Source of the DNA: Lachnospiraceae bacterium JLR.KK002
Lineage (GTDB): Bacteria > Bacillota > Clostridia > Lachnospirales > Lachnospiraceae
Assembly (NCBI GenBank): GCA_036941025.1
Contig: JAYMNP010000001.1
Coordinates: forward strand, 1,240,001-1,304,000
DNA length: 64,000 nucleotides
Reading direction: 5' to 3'
Shown here piece by piece: positions 1 to 7,362 of this stretch. The notes under the pieces were generated by a model, which searched no databases, was not told the DNA's origin, and saw nothing but the letters and a program-made list of their open reading frames with translations. The stretch's first letter is position 1; each line of letters opens with the position of its first letter. Made by a program: the position numbers and the translations under genes.

Positions 1-506
1 CTTCCTGCCATCAGTGGATGTGTGGCTTTGAGCCTTTCATATTCTCCTTTGTTGTCTACAATGTCCACTACTTTTTCTTTATAAGGTTTCAGAAGTTTTA
101 ACAGATGTTCTTTTTCTTCTTTCACAAATTTATTTGTCAGGAACGTATTACCATATCCAAGCAGGACAGCGTCAAAACCACGTTTTAACACTTCCTCAAG
201 GTATTTCCGGTTCTCTGTGTTGTTCGCCACTTCTGAGGGCTTTAAACGCTTCGAAAAAAGGTCTGCGTAAAGGTTACAGACTGTCATTGTGGTATATCCC
301 ATGGGGATTAAGTTGTTTAAGATAAATGTGGTGGTCGTGTCTAAAATGCTGACATCTGTACTGGCAGGGTTTAAGCCAATGATTAAGATACTTTTCTCCG
401 GCTTTCTGTCTTTGCAGGTGAAGGTCAGCTCAAACCGTTTTTTATGGTTCTTATCGAAAATGCCTTTCCGCTCCACTGTCATGGATTCTGTTGATAATTT
501 TTCCAT
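1..506 (-). CDS. DUF1643 domain protein (3' end beyond window)
   Basis: This minus-strand reading frame begins at the ATG at 506 behind an AAGGAG ribosome binding site and stays open to the left edge, giving 168 visible codons. The visible protein carries IIGLNPAST near residue 32 and GYTTMTVCNLYADLF near residue 57, then LLGYGNTFL and a late THPL. These match the layout of DUF1643 proteins, which have an NPS/T motif, a GYG..NL strand and an HPL motif. The molecular role of the family is not established. It lies downstream of a terminator-like hairpin (526-561) and so may have its own promoter. The C-terminus lies outside the window. Confidence 0.75.
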   Translation of the reverse strand, partial: MEKLSTESMTVERKGIFDKNHKKRFELTFTCKDRKPEKSILIIGLNPASTDVSILDTTTTFILNNLIPMGYTTMTVCNLYADLFSKRLKPSEVANNTENRKYLEEVLKRGFDAVLLGYGNTFLTNKFVKEEKEHLLKLLKPYKEKVVDIVDNKGEYERLKATHPLMAG

Positions 507-525
507 TGGTATGCTCCTTTTTGCA

Positions 526-561
526 CGAAAATAAGGCAGATAACATTTCTGCCATCTGCCT
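526..561 (-). terminator. intrinsic terminator after the 25-aa peptide gene
   Basis: An 8-bp stem (AGGCAGAT at 534-541 with ATCTGCCT at 554-561) is followed on the minus strand by TTATTTT. It separates the micro-ORF at 583-660 from the DUF1643 gene. Confidence 0.6.
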
Positions 562-582
562 GTTTTCCAAACTCTTATATTG

Positions 583-660
583 TTATGCGTTTACTGTTTC
601 CAGTGCCACCAGTACGCCTACTGTAATGACACATGCGCCTAAAAAGATTCCTGCGTGCAT
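583..660 (-). CDS. 25-aa single-pass membrane micropeptide
   Basis: This short minus-strand ORF encodes a 25-residue peptide that starts MHAGIFLGACV and ends ALETVNA. It is almost entirely hydrophobic, enough for one membrane helix, with no charged residue except a histidine at position 2 and a glutamate near the end. GAAAGGGGTGATATAT precedes the ATG at 660, a well-spaced ribosome binding site. A terminator hairpin follows the stop codon. The matched start signal and terminator are the main support for a real gene. A decayed second copy of its 5' end lies at 884-915. I do not recognise a family. A type I toxin or a regulatory membrane peptide are possibilities only. Confidence 0.5.
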   Translation of the reverse strand: MHAGIFLGACVITVGVLVALETVNA

Positions 661-716
661 ATATATCACCCCTTTCCTGATAGTTTTCAGGGTAATAATA
701 TGTATTTCACATTGCT

Positions 717-851
717 TTAAGCCTTCACTTTCACCCAATCATGCGGCTTCATTTTCCCATTTTTATCTTTCTTACAGTTTCCGCCAGTTGGCTTTGCGCT
801 TTCTGAATTTGTTGTGGCAGTCTTCCCACAATTCCTGCATTTTCATCTCAT
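717..851 (-). pseudogene. small zinc-ribbon-like protein with in-frame TGA at codon 3
   Basis: A GGAGAGAGGTGAGAGT ribosome binding site leads into ATG AGA TGA at 851-843. The same frame then stays open for 41 more codons. The downstream product has CRNCG, a later lone Cys in GGNCKKDK, and PHDWVKVKA at the C-terminus, which resembles very small metal-binding ribbon proteins. A Trp codon (TGG) at codon 3 would restore a complete 44-aa protein, so this looks like a nonsense mutation. An alternative out-of-frame start nearby gives only a basic peptide. The calls of a ribbon fold and of a lost Trp are inference. Confidence 0.5.
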
Positions 852-883
852 ACTCTCACCTCTCTCCAATTTTTTATATTGTC

Positions 884-915
884 GGAAAAATTCCTGCGTA
901 CCTGGATATCACTCC
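884..915 (-). repeat. decayed second copy of the micropeptide 5' end
   Basis: Read on the minus strand, this segment carries GTGATAT followed by ACGCAGGAAT. The same blocks form the ribosome binding site and first codons of the micropeptide gene at 583-660. The start codon position has changed and the frame is not continued. It looks like a relic of a tandem copy. Confidence 0.35.
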
Positions 916-964
916 CATATAAAATTTCATGCATAGAGATAATATATATCTTACAAAAATCTGC

Positions 965-1513
965 TTATCTGAAATTTATCTGAAGCATATAATCATAAAA
1001 TGTACTTTGCAGACTTTCCGGCATATATTCATATCTTTCATCTGCCATATATTCATTGATTTTTCCCCTGGCTTCTTCTATCTCTCCATCCTCTATCAAT
1101 GCTCCCACTTCTTTAGCTACTTCAAGCCCTTCGTTTCCATATTCCTCCAGAGTTTCTACTTTCTCTTTTAATTTTTCTATATCAGCTTCAAATATATCAT
1201 AATCTTTGTAATTTCCATTCATTTCGTCCAAAATAGTTTTTACTTTTCCCAAATTCATTTCAGAATATTTTTCCATTTCTTTTTGAGCGGCTCCATAAAG
1301 TTTAAGATCCTCAATTAACCTGGATACTTTTTTGGACATTTTTTCTCCCTTAAATTCAATATCTTCTGCGTCCTCCAATGCAGCATAGTAATTCCCCTGC
1401 TTCACACTCCTGATGATATTTTTTTCTAACTCACTGGCTTCTCCTGACATTATAATTTTTCCAATGATTAAAAGTACCGCTATTACAATGATAATAGGCA
1501 AAACCTTCTTCAT
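965..1513 (-). CDS. membrane-anchored helical protein, paralogue of the split lipoprotein
   Basis: This encodes 182 aa with an N-terminal hydrophobic segment (residues 4-23, no lipobox cysteine) and then a long charged helical region. GAGGAGG precedes the ATG at 1513. Residues around 97-125 (ILDEMNGNYKDYDIFEAD and following) align with QILGFNGSYKKYSSFEED in the interrupted lipoprotein just upstream, so the two are tandem paralogues. The likely topology is a single anchor with the helical domain outside the cytoplasm. No enzymatic motif is visible and I do not recognise the family. It is probably co-transcribed with the genes at 3508-5297, although the IS630 insertion now sits between them. 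Confidence 0.75.
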   Translation of the reverse strand: MKKVLPIIIVIAVLLIIGKIIMSGEASELEKNIIRSVKQGNYYAALEDAEDIEFKGEKMSKKVSRLIEDLKLYGAAQKEMEKYSEMNLGKVKTILDEMNGNYKDYDIFEADIEKLKEKVETLEEYGNEGLEVAKEVGALIEDGEIEEARGKINEYMADERYEYMPESLQSTFYDYMLQINFR

Positions 1514-1737
1514 ATCTAAATCCCTCCTCTGGCTGTTTCACTCCACAATATCCATTTCCGTATCAATCGAATCTTTTGGTTGATTTTGTTCCAGTTCTGT
1601 CTGACTTGATACGCCGCCAACCCATTCCGGTTGAAAGTCGACTGCCCCTTCTTCGCTTTCTTTTTTCTGATAACTTTCATATTGAATGATTAACTGTTCC
1701 AACCGCTCACTCTGTTCCATGGATGTATCTGCTACTA

Positions 1738-3008
1738 GTATATCATAAATTAAGTTGTTGATAGTTTCGGTATCTGGTATAATAGACTTAATAAATATAA
1801 TTTATGGAGGCTGATTATGCCAGCGTTATCTTATAGCATTACAATATCAGATGAAGAACGTGATTACCTAAAATCATTGATAAAAGCCAGAACTATCCAG
1901 GCGCAGGTTGTTGACCGTGCCCGAATATTGCTATGGAAATCCGAAGCCAGGACAGACAAGGCTATCGCAGACGGCCTGGGCATTAGTGTGAATACCGTCC
2001 GGCGCTGTATTGACCGTTATCTTAACAATGGAATTAACCTTGCCATATTTGATGACGAGCGTTCCGGCAGACCAGTTGAGATTACTGACGATGCAAAAGC
2101 ATGGATTGTCAGTATAGCCTGCCAAAAACCCTGTGACCCTGGCTATGCTGCAGAATTATGGACACTGGCTGCGTTGCACAGACATATACAGGCATATGCT
2201 GAAGAAGCCGGCTATCCACGCTTAAAGACAGTTACCAAACCATGGCTCCAAAAATATCTCAAAAAGATGGATATAAAACCATTCAGGATCAAGTATTATC
2301 TTGAACGGAAAGACCCTGATTTTGAGAATAAGATGCATGACGTCCTCCTGGTCTATAAGCAGGTCGAGATGCAGTTTGGCATTGATGGGAATATCATCAT
2401 ACCGGAAAACGGGCATTTGACACATACTGTTTCATATGATGAAAAACCCGGCATCCAGGCTGTTGCCAACAAATATCCCGACCATACCCCGACAGAGGAA
2501 AAAGGTTATGTCCGCCGGGATTATGAGTATGTGCGGCTTGGGACGCTGTCACTGCCTGCAGGTATTGACCTTTTGACAGGGGAGGCAATTCCATTGGTCA
2601 GCCAGACACACAAAAGTTCTGATTTTATCGAGTTTCTAAAGATTCTTGATGTAAAATACCCGGAGGGTGACACAATACGGCTGATACTGGACAACCACTC
2701 AGCCCATACTTCAAAGGAAACCCAACAGTTTCTTGCAACGTTACCCGAAGGCCGTTTTTTGTTTGTATTTACCCCGACACACACTTCATGGCTGAATATG
2801 ATTGAAAGCTTTTTCAGCAAAATGACAAAGCAGATGTTAAAAGGCATCCGCGTCAATTCAAAGGAGGAACTGTCGGAGCGGATATACCGCTACTTCGATG
2901 AGATCAATGCCGATCCAATCGTTTATCATTGGACATATAAAATGGATGAAATTAATCCCGATGAAGCAGCAACTATTTAAACTATCAACAATTTAATATT
3001 CGCTATAC
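1738..3008 (+). mobile_element. IS630-family insertion sequence
   Basis: The element is 1,271 bp. Its 30-bp imperfect terminal inverted repeats (1738-1767 and 2979-3008) match at about 25 of 30 positions and share TTGTTGATAGTTT. It is flanked by TA at 1736-1737 and 3009-3010, the target dinucleotide duplicated by IS630/Tc1-mariner elements. It carries one transposase gene and looks intact. It inserted into a lipoprotein gene in the opposite orientation. Confidence 0.9.
1817..2980 (+). CDS. IS630-family DDE transposase
   Basis: The 387-aa protein carries out cut-and-paste transposition of the surrounding element. An N-terminal helix-turn-helix (about residues 25-70, with ADGLGISVNTVRRCI) binds the ends. 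The catalytic triad is visible as D208 in SYDEKPG, D292 in LILDNHSAHTS and E330 in SWLNMIESFF, the DDE arrangement of IS630 transposases. TATGGAGGCTGATT precedes the ATG. The TAA stop overlaps the right inverted repeat. The frame is full-length and undamaged, so the element is probably still active. Confidence 0.93.
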   Translation: MPALSYSITISDEERDYLKSLIKARTIQAQVVDRARILLWKSEARTDKAIADGLGISVNTVRRCIDRYLNNGINLAIFDDERSGRPVEITDDAKAWIVSIACQKPCDPGYAAELWTLAALHRHIQAYAEEAGYPRLKTVTKPWLQKYLKKMDIKPFRIKYYLERKDPDFENKMHDVLLVYKQVEMQFGIDGNIIIPENGHLTHTVSYDEKPGIQAVANKYPDHTPTEEKGYVRRDYEYVRLGTLSLPAGIDLLTGEAIPLVSQTHKSSDFIEFLKILDVKYPEGDTIRLILDNHSAHTSKETQQFLATLPEGRFLFVFTPTHTSWLNMIESFFSKMTKQMLKGIRVNSKEELSERIYRYFDEINADPIVYHWTYKMDEINPDEAATI

Positions 3009-3507
3009 TAGCATTTCATTTTCTTTATACTCCGTAATTACCTTACCCATAGATTCATAATTTCCGCTATCATAACTGTCCTGAATTTTCTGAATGATTT
3101 CCTCTATTTCATTCCTGTGATTTTCCAGCTCGACAATACGGTTTTCCAGTTCTTCCACATCTTCCTCAAAAGATGAGTATTTTTTGTAGCTTCCGTTAAA
3201 CCCCAGTATCTGTCTCTTTGCTTCCTCCAAATCATTTTCTGAACTCTGTCCATGGAGCAAAGACACTACATCATTATAATTATCTACATCAGCAATCAAA
3301 TCTCCCATTTTCCCTGTTTTCTCTATGTCGAACTCATTTACAAGAATGTGAACCTCATTATATTTTCCTTCCTTAATATACTGCTCAACATACTTCTCTC
3401 CTTTATTGCCACATGCCTGTAATATAAAAGCAACAGACAATACTACTATAAAACAGAATCCTTTTTTTAATCTTCTCATTTCATATCTCTATATTTTTCA
3501 TAACAAT

Positions 3508-3657
3508 TTACTTAAATTTTTTTACTACATACGCAATCCCTGAAAATACTACAATTACCCAAAATAGCTCCCATACAAATTCAATGACATATGACAGAAG
3601 CCACAGAACCACCATAACTCCAATAATGGCGACAATTATCCCAAGTACTTTTTTCAT
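3508..3657 (-). CDS. 49-aa membrane protein with two hydrophobic segments
   Basis: A short minus-strand ORF begins with ATG at 3657 behind GGAGTGAGGAAGC and ends 28 nt before the split lipoprotein. The peptide begins MKKVLGIIVAIIGV, has two hydrophobic stretches (about residues 4-21 and 25-43) separated by a single acidic residue, and ends VVKKFK. It is likely a tiny double-spanning or hairpin membrane protein. The gaps to both neighbours are short (23 and 28 nt), which supports one operon with 3681-5297 and the lipoprotein. No family is recognised. Confidence 0.6.
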   Translation of the reverse strand: MKKVLGIIVAIIGVMVVLWLLSYVIEFVWELFWVIVVFSGIAYVVKKFK

Positions 3658-3680
3658 GCTTCCTCACTCCATTTGCAAGT

Positions 3681-5297
3681 TTATTTTTTAAACAGCTTCC
3701 CAAACCCTTTGATGACATCCATGCCGCTCTTCGGGTTTAAGAATTTATCTTTTTTCTTTTCCAAATACTGTACTGCTTCCGTGGTATCTTCCTGTCCCAA
3801 TCCCAGTTTTGGCAATAACAGCTCCATCTTCTGAAAGGCTTCCTCAATTTTCTCCAAAGAAGAAGTATCTGCTTTTTTCATTGCTTTCAGAAGTCTGTCT
3901 TTTCCCGCCTGTTTCCGGTCTGCTTTTTTAAATAGACCGGTGGAACAAAATTTTTTATCAAAATCCGCTAAATATCTATTGATTTTATCTAAATATTTTG
4001 GCTTCAGCTCGGAACAGAACTGCTCTTCAAACACAGATTTCTTTTCCAGCAAATCTTCCTCATAGTCAAGAAGTGATTCTGATGTGGGCGGAGTAATTTC
4101 CTCAAAGAAATCCTGTATTGCCTGTAATTCTTTACGGGCAAAATCAGCAGAATCCCTGGTAGTGCAGACGATATCATCTACCGTCCGGTACAACAGGTCA
4201 AAGTCTTCCAGCCTTTTATTGATATATTTCATGCATTCCAGCTCGTCTGTCACTGGCAGGCTTAAATTCATGCAGTATTCCATCAGTTTTTCTTTTGCTA
4301 TTACAGAATCTTCTTCTGTTTCTCCCTGAATGTCTTTTACATATTGGAGTGCCTGATTATCCTTAGATGATTGCAGGTCAACGCCATAATAATCTGCCAG
4401 TATGCCCAGCTCTCCTTTTTCATCCCCAAATGACGCAAGCATGGTTTCAAATAAATCAAGGCTGTATGGATGCAATGCCAGAATTTCCTGATAGATTTGG
4501 TCCGTTTTCTCTTTTGGGACTGCCCCGCTTTTTATATTATTCAGTAATCGCTGTGCGGTTTCCATGTCATTCTCTGACGGGACTCCCCATACAATATCTT
4601 CCTTTGTTTCTGAAATAAGATGTATCAATACATGATGTAAGGCAAAAGCAGATTCAAAGACGCCGTTCTGTATTGTTTCCCTTGTTTTCGGGTCAGAAAA
4701 TATCTGCTTTAATTCCGAATTAGCTGCCATCTTACTGAAGGAATTACCTATTGCATTCACGAAGCTATGCCCCATGCCTTCTGCAACGTTCCTCATTCCA
4801 AGGCTGGCCTGATGTGCATAATTATCTATTACTGTCCCGCCATAACTGCCGCCTTCCCATCTGGCACGATTATCTTTCCGCTCCTGACGGTATTGTTTCT
4901 GCGCTTCCAAATCCTCATTTACGGATATAATTTTCTCACAGACAGAATCGGATGCCGCATAAAAGGGATTCAGATAGCCCTTCTCATTTGCATACTGGTA
5001 AATCGTATCGTAATCCCAGTCATAGCGTTCCATGCTGATAAGTTCTTTTTTCATTTCATCTATCACCGGGCAGATACTTTTCTGAAAATCTGATGATGTT
5101 TTCTGCAGAATGTCATTGCAGTTCGTATAGTCACTATAAAAGGAAGAAAACTGCCTTACCGCTTCTTCTGCCAGACGGTAATACTTCTTCCGCAAGACGT
5201 TATAAATATTTCTCTCTTTTGGAATATGGACTGTACCAATTGCACAGGGATATTCCACAGGATGGTTCTCCTGTTCCAGCAATTCTTTCATTAACAT
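3681..5297 (-). CDS. 538-aa protein of unknown function, first gene of the accessory operon
   Basis: I do not recognise this family. The ATG at 5297 is chosen over an upstream GTG at 5306 because AAAGGAG lies 8 nt before it. Residues 1-140 are helical and charged. Residues about 150-195 are glycine-rich and amphipathic (EGGSYGGTVIDNY, then GMGHSFVNAIGNSFSKM), which could touch a membrane. The central part has a distinctive LHPYSLDLFETMLASFGD block near residue 285. The C-terminal 200 residues are coiled-coil-like and end in a lysine-rich tail, FGKLFKK. There is no signal peptide or catalytic motif, so a cytoplasmic scaffold is the simplest reading. It heads a set of small membrane proteins and lies opposite an XRE regulator. 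Confidence 0.7.
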   Translation of the reverse strand: MLMKELLEQENHPVEYPCAIGTVHIPKERNIYNVLRKKYYRLAEEAVRQFSSFYSDYTNCNDILQKTSSDFQKSICPVIDEMKKELISMERYDWDYDTIYQYANEKGYLNPFYAASDSVCEKIISVNEDLEAQKQYRQERKDNRARWEGGSYGGTVIDNYAHQASLGMRNVAEGMGHSFVNAIGNSFSKMAANSELKQIFSDPKTRETIQNGVFESAFALHHVLIHLISETKEDIVWGVPSENDMETAQRLLNNIKSGAVPKEKTDQIYQEILALHPYSLDLFETMLASFGDEKGELGILADYYGVDLQSSKDNQALQYVKDIQGETEEDSVIAKEKLMEYCMNLSLPVTDELECMKYINKRLEDFDLLYRTVDDIVCTTRDSADFARKELQAIQDFFEEITPPTSESLLDYEEDLLEKKSVFEEQFCSELKPKYLDKINRYLADFDKKFCSTGLFKKADRKQAGKDRLLKAMKKADTSSLEKIEEAFQKMELLLPKLGLGQEDTTEAVQYLEKKKDKFLNPKSGMDVIKGFGKLFKK

Positions 5298-5358
5298 AGA
5301 CAACACTCCTTTGCTTTTTTATTTCATGTACTTCTTTTTCATCTTCGCATTGAGCATA

Positions 5359-5375
5359 TATATACCCCGTATATA
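5359..5375. promoter_or_regulatory. perfect palindrome in the divergent intergenic region (candidate operator)
   Basis: TATATAC-CCC-GTATATA is a 17-bp perfect inverted repeat between the divergent XRE gene and the 538-aa protein gene. Its position upstream of both start codons suits an autoregulatory binding site for the XRE protein. The link is inference from location. Confidence 0.4.
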
Positions 5376-5398
5376 AATATACCATATATTCCAGAATC

Positions 5399-5427
5399 TT
5401 ACAATAATATTGTGGATAAAATATAAT
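5399..5427 (+). promoter_or_regulatory. promoter of the XRE regulator
   Basis: A consensus TATAAT at 5422-5427 lies 21 bp before the start codon at 5448. A weak TTACAA at 5399-5404 is 17 bp upstream. A CGGAGGT ribosome binding site follows. Confidence 0.55.
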
Positions 5428-5447
5428 AGACATCGGAGGTACGGACA

Positions 5448-5717
5448 ATGCCTAAAAAAGAAAACCCCTTGCGCCAGCTCCCGGCCAGTTCGGATGGTTA
5501 TGGCGATATAAAAATCCATTTAGCAGAAATATTAGAGGAAAAAAATATCTCCCTGAATCAGTTGTCTTTCCGCACGGAAATGCAGAGAACACAACTACGG
5601 AATTACAGGGATGGGAAAATACAGCGTCTGGATATTGATATTTTAAAACGATTATGTTACGTTCTGGAATGCGACCTGCACGACCTGATAGAATACATCC
5701 CGCCAGATAAGCTATAA
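5448..5717 (+). CDS. XRE/Cro-type helix-turn-helix regulator
   Basis: The 89-aa protein is a single Cro/CI-like helix-turn-helix domain. Residues about 22-80 (HLAEILEEKNISLNQLSFRT through LKRLCYVLECDLHDLIEYI) follow the five-helix pattern of small XRE regulators, with the recognition segment around TEMQRTQLRNYRDG. The ATG has CGGAGGT upstream and a consensus -10 region. It is transcribed away from the 3681-5297 gene, and a perfect palindrome lies between them, so it probably represses that operon, itself, or both. There is no sensor domain; any signal would act through dimerisation or a partner. Confidence 0.85.
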   Translation: MPKKENPLRQLPASSDGYGDIKIHLAEILEEKNISLNQLSFRTEMQRTQLRNYRDGKIQRLDIDILKRLCYVLECDLHDLIEYIPPDKL

Positions 5718-5747
5718 GCACAAAATATACCCATCTTAGACTAAAAC

Positions 5748-5779
5748 ACCCCATGGAAAGCCACCTGCTCCCATGGGGT
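5748..5779 (-). terminator. hairpin between XRE gene and rlmH
   Basis: A 9-bp stem (ACCCCATGG at 5748-5756 with CCATGGGGT at 5771-5779) is followed on the minus strand by GTTTTAG. It best serves rlmH. It could also act weakly for the convergent XRE gene. Confidence 0.5.
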
Positions 5780-5835
5780 TAAAAATACAACTTTTATTCT
5801 CTTTCTCCTGCCTGAATCTCTGTTCCCTTTCGCAC

Positions 5836-6315
5836 TTACTTATGATATGGCTCTTTCGCAAGAATACGGTAGCTTCGGTAAATCTGTTCCAGCAAAATTA
5901 CCCGCATAAGCTGGTGAGGAAAGGTCATCCTGGAAAAACTCAGCAGAAAATCTGCTTTCTGCAAAATCTGTTCTGACAGTCCCAGAGATCCTCCGATAAC
6001 AAATATGATATGGCTTTTTCCCGACACGCCCAGTTTTTCTATCTTTTCCGAAAGTTCCAGAGAATCCAGCATGTTTCCTTCTATTGCCAGCGCACAGATA
6101 AAGGCGTCTTCCCGGAAATGCTTCATAAGACGCTGGCCTTCTTTTTCCTTTATCTGAATTTCTTCTGCAGCGCTGGCATGTTCCGGTGTTTTTTCGTCTG
6201 CAACCTCAATGATTTCCAGTTTACAGTACCGGGCAAGGCGCTTTTGGAATTCCTGGATGGCCTGCCGATAGAAACTTTCTTTTATTTTTCCAACTGCTAA
6301 TAAAGTGATTTTCAC
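5836..6315 (-). CDS. rlmH: 23S rRNA (pseudouridine-1915-N3)-methyltransferase RlmH
   Basis: The 159-aa SPOUT methyltransferase modifies pseudouridine 1915 in helix 69 of 23S rRNA using S-adenosylmethionine. The start MKITLLAVGKIKE is the typical RlmH N-terminus. The C-terminal knot carries IIFVIGGSLGLSEQIL and FSRMTFPHQLMRVILLEQIYR, the cofactor and RNA-binding signature, ending in the expected Y-H-K. Length is full. It is convergent with the XRE gene and divergent from xpt. Confidence 0.96.
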   Translation of the reverse strand: MKITLLAVGKIKESFYRQAIQEFQKRLARYCKLEIIEVADEKTPEHASAAEEIQIKEKEGQRLMKHFREDAFICALAIEGNMLDSLELSEKIEKLGVSGKSHIIFVIGGSLGLSEQILQKADFLLSFSRMTFPHQLMRVILLEQIYRSYRILAKEPYHK

Positions 6316-6448
6316 GTTATGTTCTCCTTTTTATTGTAATATGGTATTTTTTCCTTTATAATATATTCAGAGTCTTGAGTTCTCACAGAATCAATATAAA
6401 TTATGATAACTTATGTACAGATAACTAATTTTCAGAGGTGAAATGATT

Positions 6449-7021
6449 ATGAAATTATTGGAAGAAAAAATCAGACAGGACGGTACCGCCGTAAATGAAC
6501 ATATTTTAAAAGTAGACAGTTTTATCAATCATCAGGTAGACCCGGCATTAATGCAGGAAATGGGAAAAGAGATTGCGGAACATTTTAAAGATAAAGGGAT
6601 TACAAAAGTTGCCACCATCGAAAGTTCCGGAATTGCTCCGGCAATTATGACGTCTCTTGCCCTGGGGGTTCCTATGGTAATCCTGAAAAAACAGCCTTCC
6701 AAGATTCTGAATCAGGATTTATACCAGACTGTTGTGACTTCTTTTACCAAGGAGACAAATTATGAACTGACTCTTTCCAAAAAATATATTACAGCCGATG
6801 ACCATGTACTTCTTGTGGATGATTTTCTGGCAAACGGCGAAGCGGCAACCGCTGCAATCCGTCTCATCCGCATGTCCCATGCCACCATTGCCGGACTTGG
6901 GGTTCTGATTGAAAAATCTTTCCAGCCCGGCCGGGAAAAACTGACAGCTCAGGGCATTGAAGTCTATGCACTGGCACGGATTGCAAAAATGGCAGAAAAT
7001 TATATTCAATTTAAAGAATAA
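6449..7021 (+). CDS. xpt: xanthine phosphoribosyltransferase
   Basis: The 190-aa enzyme converts xanthine and PRPP to XMP in purine salvage. The PRPP-binding loop is visible as [17 protein letters not shown] near residue 120. [12 protein letters not shown] near the N-terminus matches the Xpt family. The ATG at 6449 is preferred over one at 6443 because GAGGTG is 8 nt upstream. Unlike many Bacillota xpt genes, no purine riboswitch is apparent in the upstream 130 bp, and no pbuX permease follows. It is monocistronic here. Confidence 0.94.
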   Translation: MKLLEEKIRQDGTAVNEHILKVDSFINHQVDPALMQEMGKEIAEHFKDKGITKVATIESSGIAPAIMTSLALGVPMVILKKQPSKILNQDLYQTVVTSFTKETNYELTLSKKYITADDHVLLVDDFLANGEAATAAIRLIRMSHATIAGLGVLIEKSFQPGREKLTAQGIEVYALARIAKMAENYIQFKE

Positions 7022-7051
7022 TCTGCCATTTTTTCAGCAGGATTAGGATGT

Positions 7052-7089
7052 CAAAAAGGGTGCGCTGCACAAAAAGTGCTTTTGCACCC
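7052..7089 (-). terminator. intrinsic terminator of the SCP2/53-aa unit
   Basis: Read leftward, GGGTGC and GCACCC (7084-7089 and 7058-7063) enclose a smaller stem and are followed by TTTTTGAC. It sits just past the 53-aa membrane protein gene and opposite the end of xpt. Confidence 0.65.
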
Positions 7090-7150
7090 TGATTCTGTAG
7101 GGAAACAACTGCAAAATACTGTGTTTATGCACAATATGACAGTCCCGTGA

Positions 7151-7312
7151 TTATCTCTTCATTATTTCTCTCAATCTTTCCAGAAACAGTAAACATTTAT
7201 TCTCCTGTTCCGATGTATAACCCTGCGGAATTTTTTTCATCCAGATAAGATTGGGAATAAACAGCATCAGCAGAAATATCAGTCCCATATAAGAAAATCC
7301 CACATGACCCAT
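7151..7312 (-). CDS. 53-aa membrane protein, probably a truncated family member
   Basis: The frame starts at ATG 7312, with GGGAGG 11 nt upstream, and encodes MGHVGFSYMGLIFLLMLF, a transmembrane segment, then IPNLIWMKKIPQGY and a charged tail LERLREIMKR. From memory of family members, proteins with this N-terminus run to about 150 aa with several membrane spans. Here the frame stops after residue 53 and a terminator follows within 100 bp, so most of the protein seems to be missing. The gene starts about 50 bp downstream of the SCP2-domain gene. An overlapping 61-codon frame is less likely because it lacks a usable ribosome binding site. Function is unknown. Confidence 0.55.
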   Translation of the reverse strand: MGHVGFSYMGLIFLLMLFIPNLIWMKKIPQGYTSEQENKCLLFLERLREIMKR

Positions 7313-7362
7313 TCCTTGACATACCTCCCTGGTCTGAACTGGTTTTTATGTTTCTGTGCCGG

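Larger units (their letters stand above)
1538..3479 (-). pseudogene. lipoprotein gene interrupted by an IS630-family element
   Basis: The 5' part (3479 to 3009) encodes a lipoprotein signal with a lipobox-like LQAC at residues 20-23, followed by acidic coiled-coil sequence. It now stops at a TAG inside the insertion sequence after 158 codons. The 3' part resumes at 1737. Removing 1738-3008 and one TA copy makes the frame continuous: the codons for ENEMLV run into ADTSMEQSERLEQL. This gives an intact protein of about 222 aa ending at 1538. The 60-codon frame at 1538-1720 is therefore the amputated C-terminus, not a gene. The first part is a paralogue of 965-1513. Reconstruction is read directly from sequence; function is unknown. 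Confidence 0.88.

Noticed and set aside
1538-1720. Stand-alone 60-aa gene
   Set aside because: It is the in-frame C-terminal remainder of the lipoprotein cut by the IS630 element; it has no ribosome binding site of its own.
6316-6448. Purine riboswitch upstream of xpt
   Set aside because: No conserved purine-aptamer core or terminator hairpin can be seen in the 130 bp before the gene.
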